Shown: in pieces, positions 10,498 to 23,337 of the stretch
Position numbering within the stretch: the stretch's first letter is position 1
Layout of the letters: each line of letters opens with the position of its first letter
NCBI GenBank assembly: GCA_023055425.1
Contig: JALGPY010000009.1
Location: 53,382,616 to 53,446,615 of the forward strand
Direction of reading: 5' to 3'
Length of the DNA stretch: 64,000 bases
DNA from: Linanthus parryae
Taxonomy: Eukaryota; Streptophyta; Magnoliopsida; Ericales; Polemoniaceae
Made by a program: the position numbers and the translations under genes
The notes under the pieces: generated by a model
The model's database searches: none
Seen by the model: only the letters and a program-made list of their open reading frames with translations
Told to the model about the DNA's origin: nothing

Positions 10498-11889
10498 TTA
10501 CCGTCCACCACCACCACCGCTGCCGCTACCGGAGCCAACACCAACACCTTTTCCGGCACCAGAACCAACTCCAATGCCGACACCTATCCCGACTCCAATA
10601 CCTACACCCCCTCCGTGTCCACCGCCACCTCCGCCTCCAAGGCCTCCACCTCCACCCAAACCTGAACCACCGCCAACGCCACCACCTGCACCGAACCCGC
10701 CACCATGTCCTGATCCACCTCCTAGACCACCACCACCTCCTCCTCCAGCTCCTCCTCCGCCTCCAACACCGCCACCATCTCCTACTCCACCACCTGCTCC
10801 AAATCCACCACCATGGCCGGATCCACCTCCTAAGCCGCCACCTCCTCCTCCACCTCCGCCACCACCTCCTCCTCCTCCCGCTGCTCCTCCAGCACCACCA
10901 CCTACTCCAGCTCCAGCTCCAAATCCTCCACCATGGCCGGATCCACCTCCTAAGCCACCGCCACCTCCTCCTCCACCTCCGCCGCCACCCCCTCCTCCTC
11001 CCGCTGCTCCTCCAGCACCACCACCTACTCCAACTCCAGCTCCAAATCCTCCACCGTGGCCCGATCCACCTCCAACTCCTCCTCCACCACCGCTTCCACC
11101 TCCACCACCGGCACCTATACCTCCTCCTCCTGCACCACCACCTACACCTCCTCCAGCTCCAAAACCACCACCTTGTCCTGATCCACCTCCAACTCCTCCT
11201 CCACCACCGCTTCCACCTCCACCTCCCCCACCTACACCTACACCTCCTCCTCCTACGCCACCACCCACACCACCTCCAGCTCCAAACCCACCACCTTGAC
11301 CTGATCCACCTCCAACTCCTCCTCCACCACCGCTTCCACCTCCACCTCCACCACCGACACCCACACCTCCTCCTCCTGCACCACCACCTACACCTCCTCC
11401 AGCTCCAAACCCACCACCATGACCCGATCCACCTCCAACACCACCTCCGCCGCCACCTCCAGCTCCTCCTCCTCCACCAACACCTCCTCCAGCTCCTCCG
11501 CCAAGCCCGCCTCCAGCACCTCCCCCTACACCTCCACCAGCTCCTCCACCAGCACCACCACCTCCTCCCAAACCCCCTCCACCACCTCCACCAAGTCCTC
11601 CTCCACCTCCTACTCCTCCACCGGCTCCACCACCGAGACCTCCTCCGCCTCCTAAACCACCTCCTCCACCTAGCCCACCTCCCCCACCTCTTCCTCCATT
11701 ACCACCAAAACGGCCACCATTACGACGCCGTCCAAACCCGCCACGTCCTCTACAGCCCCTAAACCCACAGTCATCACCACCAAACCTCTCTTTATCAACA
11801 ACATTGTCATCACCAAGTACCACTTCACTCAACTGCAAGAAAATGCTCAAGCAAAGAACAACACACAACAGTTTGCGTGAGAAACCCAT
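10498..11889 (-). CDS. Glycine-rich cell-wall structural protein (GRP), single exon, 463 aa
   Basis: The protein starts MGFSRKLLCVVLCLSIFLQL, a good secretory signal peptide (about residues 1-26, cleavage near VVLG/DD). A short charged segment follows (DDNVVDKERFGGDDC, then GRGGFGRRRNGG), and everything after it is glycine-rich with GGX, GHGGGFGAGGG and GGGLGGG repeats. Such class I GRPs are secreted and thought to strengthen walls of vascular and elongating tissue. The start is the ATG at 11889; the frame is open 24 bp further but only to a GTG. The repeat unit (SGHGGGFGAG plus spacer, about 40 residues) recurs about seven times and is also repeated at DNA level, so copy number may vary. A TATA box lies about 95 bp upstream. 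The opposite strand is open for long stretches only because of composition. Confidence 0.85.
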   Translation of the reverse strand: MGFSRKLLCVVLCLSIFLQLSEVVLGDDNVVDKERFGGDDCGFRGCRGRGGFGRRRNGGRFGGNGGRGGGGGLGGGGGLGGGGGLGGGAGGGVGGGGGLGGGGGGGLGGGGGAGGGAGGGVGGGAGGGLGGGAGGGVGGGGGAGGGGGGGVGGGSGHGGGFGAGGGVGGGAGGGGVGVGGGGGGGSGGGGGVGGGSGQGGGFGAGGGVGGGVGGGGVGVGGGGGGGSGGGGGVGGGSGQGGGFGAGGGVGGGAGGGGIGAGGGGGSGGGGGVGGGSGHGGGFGAGVGVGGGAGGAAGGGGGGGGGGGGGGGGLGGGSGHGGGFGAGAGVGGGAGGAAGGGGGGGGGGGGGGGLGGGSGHGGGFGAGGGVGDGGGVGGGGGAGGGGGGGLGGGSGHGGGFGAGGGVGGGSGLGGGGGLGGGGGGGHGGGVGIGVGIGVGIGVGSGAGKGVGVGSGSGSGGGGGR

Positions 11890-11980
11890 TAGAAAAGCTC
11901 CTTTTTTTCTCACTTAATTGGCTTATGAGTAACTCACTCACTGACTCCTGTCTCTTTTTAGAACTCACTGAGATATCTCC

Positions 11981-11987
11981 TTATATA
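11981..11987 (-). promoter_or_regulatory. TATA box of the glycine-rich protein gene
   Basis: The minus strand reads TATATAAGG here, about 92-98 bp upstream of the chosen ATG, leaving room for a leader of roughly 60 bp. The region 12000-12240 above it holds no other recognised feature. Confidence 0.6.
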
Positions 11988-12244
11988 AGAAGCACTTATC
12001 ATCTCCTTATTGAGTAGCAACCTTAAATGCAAGTTGCATGTAGAGGTACTTAATATGTGACGCGTTGGAACCGTTGGGGATTTGGCGGGAACATTAAATG
12101 GTAGACACTTGCATGAATGATTTATAAGTACTAGTAGAGTCAAAGTCAACATAGGCCTTTTAATAACTTTCATAAGATTTGAAAGTTTCAAACCCTAGTA
12201 GCTCGAAGGTCAAACCCTAGTATTCATGTTTGAGAACCGATATA

Positions 12245-12502
12245 CCACTCCGTCCCTATTCTTTCTTCCTATGTTGACTTTTTAACCCGTATATGGGTCA
12301 CTTTGATCGGGTAATTTCGATAACTAAACGAATCAATTTTTGAATAATTTTTTCACTGTGTTATTGAACAATTTTTACTTCACAACACCATGAAAAAATT
12401 ATCAAAATATTACATCATTTTGTTATTCAAACCATCGGGTCAAAGTGACCTTGTGAATAGTGGTAAAAGTCAATTTGAAAAGAAAGAACAGGGACAGAGT
12501 GG
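12245..12502. mobile_element. Stowaway-like MITE (Tc1/mariner type), copy 1
   Basis: 258 bp with ends CCACTCCGTCCC and GGGACAGAGTGG (11 of 12 inverted) and a flanking TA on each side (12243-12244 and 12503-12504). The inner arms also pair: GGGTCACTTTGATCGG on the left, CCGATGG/CCATCGGGTCAAAGTGACC on the right. The same family recurs at 49492 and, decayed, at 58034. It lies about 260 bp beyond the GRP TATA box. Confidence 0.8.
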
Positions 12503-12504
12503 TA

Positions 12505-13970
12505 TATTTGATGTTTACAGTATAACTTTTCAACATGTCAGTTGACAGTGAGAATGCTAGATAAACGTATGTTTTCGGCTCAGCTGCAGTAAAAATTCGA
12601 TATAACTAAATAATAATCGGGTATATCTTGGTCCTCATCAAAGAGAGTCACTGTAATGATGGATGGGGTTATTTACTAAATGAGGTTTTTCCCCCATCTC
12701 ATTTACTATATTGCGTAGGTTTTGAGCTTATTTATAGAACACTATTCATTTTTCGGAAGGGGTCACTTTGATTTACGTTTTCACAAGAGAGCTTTATGTG
12801 TCAATGCTTCTACGGGTAGAACAAAGGCACACTTGTGTGGAAAACGTATAATAAAATACACTTTCAGCAAACGACTTGAGTCTCGACTTTTAGAAAATGA
12901 GCTGGAAAAATTACAAGAAGTCACCCGACACGCCAGTGGGAGAAACAATGAACTTAGATTGTTTTCTTTAGGGTCAAAAACACTTCCGCACCCCTCCTGT
13001 TCAAGTTTGATACAATTCGCACATTCCAGTTCCAGAAATGACACGTTTAACTCTTTTCATGTCCCAAAATTCAGGACTCTTACACTTCGTATATATGGCG
13101 CCACTAGTTTAAGGTGGAGTTCGTAACTAATATCGGTTTTTAGTATAAATTTACCTCTTTTAAAGTATGAAAGACGCAAATACGAGGGTAGATGCCATAA
13201 AATTTGGCACAAATTGGAATGGATGATATTGTCTTTTGTGTCAAACATGAAGGGGTGGAAGTTCCTTCTAGCTAACTTGTGGCTTTTTTTTTTTTTTTTC
13301 TTCTGGTTTCCCGATCGGTTCCGGGGTTTTGCCCCGTAATCCAGTCTGACTCAAGCCACATGCCTGAGTTTGACAGGTGAGTCTTTTAGTTGGACTTTTC
13401 TACATACACAAAGTTTTGAACTCGTAATTAGACATTTCTGTATGCATTCGAGATCTGCTGAAGCTGAACGAAACTGCTTACCACTTGGACCAAATCACAT
13501 TAAATTTACTTAACGGGTGCGGAACAACCTCTCAAAAGTTAAAAATTAATGTTATGGGTCTGGATGTTATTGAAGGAGCTATATGTATAATAAGGTGTAG
13601 ACTGAGATAACAGTCCATGTGGGCTGCCATTAAGTGCATGTGTGTGTATAGTACCAAACCGGACCTACCAGTTTGAAATACTACCAGTACTATACACTTC
13701 GCTAAAGTTCTCTATTAGGCAAGGCACATGGACGTTACACATTTAATTTTGCTTTTGTTTACTTTATGGTCTCGCTTGGCTAGCAGGCTAGGTAAATGAG
13801 CAGGGACGGATCTCGAATTTCAATAGAGCATAGTTTTTTTCTTTTTCTTTTAGGGTAATAGAGCAGCGGTTAATACACATTGTTTCTCAATGGAATATAC
13901 ATTCTTTTATTTGAAGTTATCGATTAATTGTCACGAAAATAATATATGTGAGAAATGACTAGTTGAATGT
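12505..13970. other. Intergenic stretch without recognised gene
   Basis: Only low-confidence open frames occur (for example 12722-13126) with no domain. A T-tract sits at 13277-13300, and 13186-13260 resembles the end of the small MITE described at 46306-46594 (AAATTTGGCACAAATTGG, then AGGGGTGGAAG). Nothing else could be supported. Confidence 0.5.
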
Positions 13971-14578
13971 CCACTAGACACCGCTCTATGTTTGTAACAG
14001 TTACTATCAACGAAGTAGAAACTTATGGGGTCACACACCTTATAGATTAAACTGGATATGGATATTAATTCGTTGGACTAATTAATATTAGGATCATAAC
14101 GCTATCACAAGCAAAGTTAGTCCGGACTAATTTGCAAGTGGACTTATCCATGTAAGGACATGATTAGTATTGGGGCAATTATGTAGTTAATAAAGTATTA
14201 TTAACTATATAAATGAACTCTAGCTTGTTATTTTCTCAAGACAAGTCATTATTGAGAGAACATAACAAAGCAAGGAGAGAGACAAGAGGTGAGGCCGAAG
14301 CCCCAATCCCGTCCGCCCCTAGTGCCGTCGGCCACCTTGTGGCGCGGTGCTCCGTTTTGCGTAATCTTTTCCCTCATTCTTCCGTTGCTAGCACTACACG
14401 TGGAGAAGGATTCCAGTTAAAGATTCAAAGTGTGGATACTCGTAGAGACGAAGACACAATTTGTCGTTGTGATCACACAAACTGAGGTACACATGTTTCT
14501 ACCCTAGTCATGTTATGAATGCTTGCCAGTGATCATTGGAGGGGTTTGAGCAGGATTAAATTTTTCTTATTCCGTTGC
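13971..14578 (+). repeat. Truncated 5' LTR of element E
   Basis: It aligns with 18646-18969 plus 41594-41880 of the 3' LTR from CACTAGACACCGCTCTATG onward, including the TATA-like ACTATATAAA at about 14203-14212. The U3 start is missing. Similarity stops at TTAAATTTTT near 14578. Confidence 0.75.
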
Positions 14579-14966
14579 TATATCATGATTTGTACCAATC
14601 CACCCTCTCAATTATAATGGTATTGATATCTTTCCTTTTCTAAAACAAGTACGAAATTTGAGGTATTTTTTGTGATCTTCAAGCACTAACATGTTTTAAT
14701 GCTTCGAATGTCGAAATTTTATTTCTACAATGCAAATAAAAATACCTAAAAAAATGAATCCTTACGGTCCTCATTATTGGGGTCAATATTTGGTCAAAGC
14801 TAACAAAATATCAAATTGTCAACATGAAGCAGTTGAATAAAAGACTAGTAATATGCCATGAATACATTAACCTAGGTTAGGAGTTTCATGAGGATGGAAG
14901 AGGGCCATATGATGTAATGTGTAAGGAGAAGGACTAGACGTAGAAGGAAGGCCTCCACCAAAAAGA
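14579..14966. other. Unplaced segment between LTR and pol of element E
   Basis: About 390 bp lies where the primer site and gag would be expected. I see neither a primer site nor a gag frame, so gag was probably deleted or replaced. Confidence 0.4.
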
Positions 14967-17872
14967 GATTTGCGACATCGGCCCATATGTTTAGACAATT
15001 GCTATTTTGTGTATGCTATGAGCAGAAACATTATTTCTATTTCTTTTCTGAACGAGAAAGGTTTTACTATTTCAATACAGAACAATAGTTGTTCCATTTA
15101 TTTTGATAGTATCCACTATTGTAGTGGGCATTTATCTAATGGATTATATATCCTTGGTCTAAGTGTTCCCATCTATAACATTAATACTAAGATGATTAAA
15201 ATTAATGAATTAAATCCTACTTATCTATGACACCGTCGTTTAGGCCATATAATTGAGAAATGCATATCTAGACTCCATAAGGATGGATTACTAGACTCAT
15301 TTGATTATGAATCGTATGAGACATGTGAGTCTTGTTTGATTGGAAAAATGACAAAGTCCTCTTTCAATAAGAAATGTGAGAGGACTAGTGAGTTATTGGC
15401 ACTCATACATACTAATGTATGTGGACCATTTCTCACGCCAGCCAGAGGTGGTTACACCTACTTCATTACGTTTACTGACGATTTCAGTAGATATGGATTT
15501 GTGTACTTTATGAAGGCCAAATTCGAATCCTTTGAATTGTTCAAGGAATTCAAGAATGAAGTAGAGAAGCAAATTGTTAAAAGTATCAAGGCTCTGTGAT
15601 CGGATCATGGAGGAGAATACTTAAGCCAAGAGTTTGACGACTATCTTACAGAGTGTGGGATTGTGACCCAACTCACTCCACCCGGAACGCTGCAATAGAA
15701 TGGCGTGTCCGAGAGGAGGACTCACACCTTGTTGGACATGGTGCGGTCTATGATGTGTAAAACAGATCTTCCGATATCGTTTTGGGGACATGCTCAAATG
15801 ACAGCTGCTTTTACCAACCGTGTTCCATCCAAATCGGCCATGAAGACACCATATGAGATATGGACTGGGAGGCGTCCCGTAGTGTGTTTATGAAGATTTG
15901 GGGTTGCGACGTCTATGTAAAACGTTTACAGAGTGACAAGCTCGGACCCAAGACAGATAAGTCTAAGTTTGTGGGATATCCTAAGAAAACTAAAGGATAT
16001 TACTTCTACAACCCAATCGAGAGCAAAGTGTTTGTTGCTCGAACCGGCGTGTTCCTAGAAAGAGAGTTCATCTCTAAAGGAGAAAGTGGGAGGGCTGTAG
16101 AGCTTGAAGAAATTCAAGAACCACAAAGCACTGATTTGACAATGGAGCATGAACCGGAACCACAAACGGTTTTGGAGCATCCTATCCAAGTAACACAAGA
16201 ACTCCGTAGGTCAAGTAGGGTATGTCATGAGCCAGAGAGGTATGGACTTCTCGTTACTGAGCCTGGTGACGTATTACCGATAGACGATGAGCCAACTACT
16301 TACGGAAATGCCATGAAAGGGCCAGACTCAAAGAAGTGGCTTGAGGCATGAGATCTGAAATGGAATCCATGTATTCCAACCAAGTATGGACTTTGGTGGA
16401 ACCACCCGATGGGGTTCGACCTATAGGGTGCAAGTGGGTCTTCAAGAAGACGACTGACATAGATGGCAATGTAGTTGCCTATAAGGGCCGACTGGTGGCT
16501 AAAGGATTCAGACAGATTCATGGTATACTATGATGAAACCTTTTCCCCAGTCGCAATGACCAAATCCATTCGAATCTTGCTTGCGATTGCAGCTTACTAC
16601 GACTATGAGATTTGGCAGATGGATGTCAAAACAGCGTTCCTGTATGGAAACCTCATCGAGGATGTGTATATGACACAACCTGAAGGTTTTGAGGATCCAT
16701 AGCATGCAAATAAAGTCTGTAAGCTACAACGATCCATTTATGGATTGAAGCAAGCTTCTAGGAGCTGAAATCGACGTTTTGATAACGCGGTCAAAGAGTT
16801 TAGCTTCATCAAGAACGAAGATGAGCCTTGTGTTTACAAGAAGGTTAGTGGGAGTTCTATTGTGTTTCTGGTCTTGTATGTGGATGACATACTACTCATT
16901 GGAAACGACATTCCTATATTGCAATATGTGAAAGATTGGCTAGGAAAGTGTTTCGCAATGAAGGACTTAGGGGATGCAGCTTATATACTAGGTATCAAGA
17001 TCTATATGGATAGATCGAGGAAGCTGCTCGGCCTAATAAAAAGTACATATATAGACATGGTGTTGAAACGGTTAAACATGCAAGAATCAAAGAAATAATT
17101 CTTGTCCATGTCTCATGGAATCACCCCTTCGAATTATGATTGTCCCGATCAGATTGAGAAGGAACGCATGAGTAAGATCCCTTATGCATCGGCCATAGGA
17201 TCTATCATGTATGCCATGTTGTGTACTAGACTAGATGTGTCATACACATTGAGTATGGCAAGCAGATATCAGTCCAATCCTGGTGAGAGTCACTGAATTG
17301 CTATCAAGAATATTCTTAAGTACTTGAGAAGAACTAATGATGCGTTCTTGATATTTGGAGGTAAGGAAGAGCTAGGTGTAACTGGTTACACTACCGCAAG
17401 CTTCCAAACCGACAAAGATGACTATAGATCGCAGTCGGGTTATGTGTTTTGCCTAAATGGATGAGCTGTGAGCTGGAAGAGTTCCGAGCAAGAGACAGTT
17501 GCTGATTCTACAACTGAAGCTAAGTACATTGCTGCTTCAGGCGCAGCGAAGGAGGCTGTTTGGATAAAGAAATTCATCACTGAGCTTGGTGTGGTTCCTA
17601 GCATTGTGGATCCCATTACATTGTATTCTGACAACACGCGGGCGATTGCACGAGCCAAGGAACCCCGGTCGCACCAGAGGACAAAGCATGTACATAGGAT
17701 ATTCCATCTAGTTCGAGAGATAGTCGATCGAGGAGATGTGGAGATATGCAAGATTCCAACAGATGACAATCTGTCAGACCCTCTCACAAAGTCGTTGGTT
17801 CAGCGAAAGCATGAAGGGGACACTAGGGCTATAGGCATACGCGATGCACCAGATTGGCTCAAGTGCAAGTGA
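14967..17872 (+). pseudogene. Copia pol pseudogene (pre-integrase, integrase, RT, RNase H)
   Basis: Domains follow copia order. The GAG-preintegrase motif HRRLGHI is at about 15230. The integrase core starts after it, with FTDDFSRYGFVYF at about 15470 and SDHGGEYL just after a stop at 15597. RT starts near 16348 with a VWTLVEPPDGVRPIGCKWVF block, then WQMDVKTAFLYG, YGLKQASR and the catalytic YVDD at 16877-16888. RNase H has DSTTEAKYIAASGAAKEAVW and TKHVHRIFHL. The final frame runs to a TGA at 17870, six bases before the 3' LTR. At least eight stops or frame changes (15228, 15597, 15697, 15890, 16348, 16530, 16700, 17096, 17294) rule out a product. It was cut from a polyprotein that would include gag. 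Confidence 0.85.
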
Positions 17873-17877
17873 GAGAC

Positions 17878-18969
17878 TGTTGGTTTTGGATGCCCTAGAG
17901 GCAATCTGTTTAGTATGAACTTTATTTGCTAAAATAATCATTGTATTTTTTATGGAAATATTTAATATAATGAAGTCCTTATATTACAATTGTGTTGTTT
18001 ATCTTAAATATCCCTAGTCCATTATATTGATTAACATGACGATCAACTATAGACTAGTATGTGGGTAGATTGATATGGAGATAGCAAGTATAACACATGG
18101 ATATGACATTAGGAGTAATGGCATACTGGATAAACCCACCACGAGAAGGTTACATTAGATTATGTCAACGACACAAGCACTTCTCGTTGTGCTAATGGTG
18201 TTGTAATCCTTAGACTTGAAGTCACTGGATACTTTAGTTGTGAAATATTATGCTTTGATATTATCAAATGTTACACCATAACTGGGTAACTATAAAGATA
18301 GCTATCGGGCATGGTAGGAAGCAAGCTTAGAGGTGGCAGTGATGTAGATGGGATTTTTCCCTCCTACATAATAGGAGCAAATATCCACAGCCACTCGAGG
18401 GGTAGAACTTATGGAATGTATGGCCAGACTCAGATAAATCAATATGAAGATATTGATGTTATCTGCATGGATAAGTCTATTCCCAGGATCGAGAAACTAT
18501 GGATTGGATATACGAGTGTGACGATTATGTCGCGTGTCCAATCCAAATATGGAGACAAAGGGATAACACAACACGGTAACATTGGGCACAAGGTTTGGCG
18601 GGATCGCTGACTATTTCTATTAGTTGGGTGGTATAGATGTGTTGCTAGACACCGCTCTATGTTTGTAATAGTTACTACCAACTAAGTAGAAACCTATGAG
18701 GTCACACCCGTATGGATTAAACTGGATATGGGTATTAATTAGTTGGACTAATTAATAAAAAGGATCATAATGCAACCACAAGCAAAGTTAGTGGGACTAA
18801 TTTGTAAGTGGACTAATCCATGTAAGTACATGATTAGTATTGGGGCAATTATGTAGTTAATAAAGAGTTATTAACTATATAAAGGAACTCTAGCTTGTTA
18901 TTTTCTCAAGACAAGTCATTATTCAGAGAACATAACAAAGCAAGGAGAGACACAAGAGGTGAGGCCGAA
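17878..18969 (+). repeat. First part of the 3' LTR of element E
   Basis: It opens TGTTGGTTTTGG five bases after the pol stop and runs to GAGGCCGAA, where insertion C begins. The CCGAA at 18965-18969 is duplicated at 41594-41598. Confidence 0.8.
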
Positions 18970-20069
18970 TGCAACACCCCGTGATCCCCAAGCCATCCGT
19001 TCCGGACCGGAAAGCCCAAGAAGGCGATGCCAAAAGTGTTGGTGGAAGTCATAAGCACAACATCCGTATATTACAATACTATTAAACATTACACAAGTCT
19101 GTATATATTACATCTTATTGGACATTACATGTAGATCTTAAGTTTTTCACACGTCACTACTAAAAAAATTCGCTAACGCTAGTCATACTAGCTTACTTTA
19201 CTATTTGTGATGATACCCTTCTTAGTGCGTCCCGTACCCGGCTACATCAAAATCCTCAGCCTCTATACCTGCGGTGGGAAGGAAAACAAGAATCGCAGTT
19301 TCTAAATTCAGCATAAAATACTGAGTAAGAAAATACCCGAGCTCATAAACAAATGATGAGGCACAATTTTTTTCACAAAAGTAGTAAAGAAGAAAACCAG
19401 AGTAAACTTGAATATTGAGCAGAAGCTTGAATAAAATTCCTGTCTTCCCAATTCTCTTTCTTGAATCTCAATGGGGAGTGTTAATTCCAATTTATTTCTT
19501 CTTTCCTTTCCATAAACATCCTTGTTTCAGAGAAAACCATATTTTAACTTAGTTGATACGGGGAAGATCTATCCATTTCGCATACTCCAAGACCTTAAGT
19601 GTCGGCACCCCTCTAAGGCTTCTTGCGGCCAGAGAGGTGAGTACATGGAGCAAACCCGACAGGTTGCGAGCGGGTAAAATAAACTGGTCGGGTGACCGCA
19701 GCCAACCACGACCAATCTTATCGAAAAGTATATGTAACGATCCCCGCACAACTCTTTCCACTTTATATTATTTACGGATTAATATTGATCGTGTGACAGT
19801 ATCAAAGCAAAGCAATGTCTTTAAAACATAAAGAAATCACAACAAAACATGTGACTCAAAAATATATTTTGGGACAGGCATTAAAAATCACATTCTCACA
19901 CGAACAGGAGCTAAGCACGCTAGGCTAGGCATATTTACTTACCTCGGTCCACAACAATTAGCACATATAGGCTCCTACGAATGCTCGTAGTTCTCGTCTA
20001 CAAACTTGTCGCCTACAAATTACAATTTTCTGGTCACAACGACAGTACTTCCAAATAACTGAATGTACC
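18970..20069 (-). repeat. Left arm of insertion C: chromovirus LTR, 3' part, minus orientation
   Basis: On the minus strand this ends GGGGTGTTGCA at 18970. It carries the same order of landmarks as the B LTR: donor-like GAG/GTAAGT (intron side 19942), the block CTCTCTGGCCGCAAGAAGCC, and the acceptor CCCACCGCAG ending at 19269. It is cut at 20069 by element B. Confidence 0.75.
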
Positions 20070-22986
20070 TGCAACAACCCCCTTATCCGGCTCGGACAAG
20101 ACCGGGAGGGCGATGCTAAAAGTAACGGCGGAAATCAAAAGCATAACATCCCACTTATTTATTACATAACATTAAACATCCAAAAGTCATTAGATATTAC
20201 ATAAGTCTTTCCAAACTACTACATAAGGTGAGCTAGCCAACTACATCACTACTCGTGCTGAAAACCGTCTACGTGAGTCCCGTACCCTGCTATGCCATAG
20301 TCCTCAGCTCCTAAGCCTGCGGTGGGAAGGAAACAGGAACCGCAGTTTCAAAGTCAGTAAAAAAGACTGAGTAAGCGACACCCAAGCATGTAAAACAGAT
20401 GAAGAATGAATATCTTTTCTTTGGCAATAACTCAGAACAGGAAATGAATAACAGGAATAAGATAACTTCTCTGAAACAAAAGTTCAACTGAAACTTCTCT
20501 TCTTTACTAAACTTCTTCCTTTTTATAATATCCAAAACTCAGGAAAACTGTATTATTAATCTGTGTTGATACGGGGAAGATCTAATATACTATCACTAGC
20601 AGCCATGACCTTAAGTGCCGGCACCCCCCTAAGACTCCTCGCGGCCAGAGAGGTGAGTACATGGAGCGACCGGGCAGGTTGCGAGCGGGTTAAAATAAGC
20701 GGGTCGAGAGGACAAAGCCAACACGACCAATCTATATAAAAGAAATCACAACGACCCCCGCACAACTCTTTCCACTTTAATTAATTATGCATTAATGTTA
20801 TTCGTGTGACAGTAATAAACAGAGCAACTTCTGAAAATATAAGAACGTCACAATTTAACATGAAAACAAACAATAAATATTTTGAGACGAATATAAAAGC
20901 TAAAACGAGACACGAAAGGAACTAGGCTCGCAAGACTTGGCATGTTCACTTACCTTACTTTCCGTAGCAAAGCACGTCCTAGCAGTGGCTCGGGCCTACA
21001 AAGACGTCACCTACAAATCGTGTCTTCTACGTCAACAAATATCCAAATAAAATGCTATAAGTCCTAAAGAGTATTTATATCAACTTAAACCCCACTATTT
21101 ATATTTCTATCGTTTTATTACCCACTTATAATTTCTTGGAAACAAAACAACTCATCTATTTTTAAAAAACTATTATTATTATTATTATTAATTAAAAGTG
21201 ATTAATTAGATTAACAAAATTATGAGCTAGAGAAATTATACTTAAGATTAATTTGAATTATAATGACAAAGTGATTCTCGACTATTATGTTTTTAAGAAA
21301 AACTATACACGATACTATAATATTTAGAAAAGTATAATTTTACAAGTTTAATAACTAATGTTATAGACTTTGCGATTAAACAATATTTAATAAAAACTTT
21401 TACAAAAACGTGTCTATTTTAGTTTCAAACAACTTGTTTACTATTTCTTTAACCGAATAAATTTTCCGAGACAAAAGCTACTATTTTTAGATATTATCTT
21501 TAAATCCACAATTATTATTAATATTTTTATTTTTAACTAAAAGTGTGATTTAATTATATAAATTCTAATTTGTAATAAAAATCAACAAACACTCTAAATC
21601 ATATTAAAAACAGTTATATTAAAAGACTCTAGTCACCCTATAGTTTCTGAAAACATCAAACAGCCCCCCTCTAACATGTTAAAACATTTCTGTAAATTAC
21701 GCTTTGACCCCTTTTTCAAGAACAACTCATTTTAGCTCTTCAAATCTTAAATCTAGCTATCAACTTCTGGTTTTGATTATGTAGAATGACTAAACAGAGG
21801 GTATAGCACATACCTAGGCCAAAAATGGCCGGAAACCGTTGAGATACGCGTCGGGTCGAAGTCTCGAATCAGAGTCGTCGGACTTTGAAGCTCACTCGCC
21901 GGAATTAATGGCTTCTTGGCCGGTTCTGAGCCTTCTGCTGTCCTAATCGGGGCCTCAGGCGTCTATTGGTAGTAATGGTGGTCGCTGGGTGTGCTTTGGC
22001 GGAGCTTCGGCCGAGTGGGTCGCCGGAATCAATGGTGGCGGCGACGGTAGTGATGGCTTTCACTACTGCTGCTGCTACTATCTGGTTTCTCCGACCCCTC
22101 CTGGGTTCTCAACCGAGTAAGAGAAGCTGAGAGAGAGAGGGACGAAGAGGAGAGAGAGGGTGGTGGTGAAGTGGATCTTCTCGGTGGATGACCCGACGGG
22201 AACACTACGGCGGTGGTGGCTCTGTTTCTCTCTGCTAGCAGCTGCTGCAGTGGTCTTCGAACAGAGAGGAGGTGAGGGTGAGAGGAAACAGAGGGTGAGA
22301 AGGTCGTGGGTTTGATGGGTGGTGCTTGCTGCCGGAGATAATGGCGGCAGTGGTGGATGGGTGTGGTTGCTGCCTCTCTTCCTCCGCTGCTGCTGCTGTT
22401 CTCTGGTGGCAGGTAGGTGGAGGGAGAGAGTGAGAGATGAAAGTGGTGATGGTGGTGGGTTTTTGCCGAACAAAACAACAATGGTGGTGATGATGATGTT
22501 GACGGTGATGGAGGTCGTGGTGGTAGCTGCTGGTGGCTGTGAGGAGTAGGGCTGCTGGTGAAGGCTTTATATAGGCTAGGTTACTTGGTGGGCAAGGAGT
22601 GGAGGGCGGTGGTGAAGCCTCCCGAAGGTGTTGGGGCGGTGATGGTTGGAGGCGGCTATGGGTTGATTTGCCGTGAAGAAAAGTGTTGGTGAAGATGTGA
22701 GAGAGGGAGGAGATATAGGGTGTGGTTGAAGTACTAGAGCTTTTGGTGATTCGGTGTGGCAACCACACCTAGTCTCGCGGTGGTCGGGTACGCGCTTGAA
22801 ATTATAACTTTAACTAAATTTACTAAACGTTTTCGTATTTATTCACGATTGTAAATCTAATAACTATTTTAAAATTTTCTTGCAAATAAAACTCTAAAAT
22901 ATATTTAAACATTATTTTGTCACTAAAATTATTATTATGCTATTATAATGACCTTTTTACCCCTACTAATTAAACGGGGTATTACA
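20070..22986 (-). repeat. 3' LTR of element B (2917 bp)
   Basis: Sense strand TGTAATACCCC...GGTTGTTGCA. A TATA-like CCTATATAAAGC (minus) sits at about 22564-22575. The leader after it is serine/proline/histidine-coding by composition only. Donor AAG/GTAAGT (first intron base 20953) and acceptor CCACCGCAG (last intron base 20317) are present. Confidence 0.9.
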
Positions 22987-23000
22987 TCCTTCCCCCCTTA
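22987..23000 (-). other. Polypurine tract of element B
   Basis: The minus strand reads TTTAAGGGGGGAAGGA immediately before the 3' LTR, the same as in element A. The adjacent sequence GCTTCGAGGACGAAGCTC is also shared with A. Confidence 0.85.
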
Positions 23001-23337
23001 AACAGAGCTTCGTCCTCGAAGCTAAAATCAGGCAACTACTCATGATACTCTATCAATCCAACAAACAACTATCTAACAGAATTACTATCGCACGGCTGAC
23101 AAATAATTTCACGTAACAAATAATAGCAAGTAGCAAGTAGCCAATTAAAACATACGTAATGCAACACTTAACACCAAATAAGGTCGTGGTCACGTCTATC
23201 AAATTAAGTGATCTCATTCGGGTTCTAAGTTTCAAGGTCAAACGTATCTCAAAGGTATTCAAACATATCTTAAAGGTATTCAGACCTATCTCAAAGGTGC
23301 TTAAGACGTGAAAATACCAAACTAAGACGTAATGGTA
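23001..23337. other. Spacer between pol and polypurine tract of element B
   Basis: About 340 bp is AT-rich, with repeated words like TATCTCAAAGGTATTCA (23245-23300). No gene is visible. Confidence 0.6.

Noticed and set aside
10452..11762. Long plus-strand open frames rich in His/Leu or Pro over the GRP gene
   Set aside because: They are composition shadows of the GGN-repeat coding strand. They have no signal peptide, no plausible start context, and the minus strand has a signal peptide, a TATA box and a sensible protein.
11887..11913. Longer N-terminus for the GRP (eight extra residues)
   Set aside because: The upstream start is a GTG. The first ATG is at 11889 and gives a clean signal peptide.
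12722..13126. 134-residue plus-strand frame
   Set aside because: Overlapping frames exist on both strands, no domain was recognised, and the 3' part resembles a dispersed non-coding repeat.
22029..22768. Serine/proline/histidine-rich frames in the LTRs of B (also 39473-40206) and in A (1933-2508)
   Set aside because: They lie in the leader region of LTRs, overlap each other in several frames, use low-complexity CT/CA-rich DNA and have no domain. They were taken as non-coding leader.
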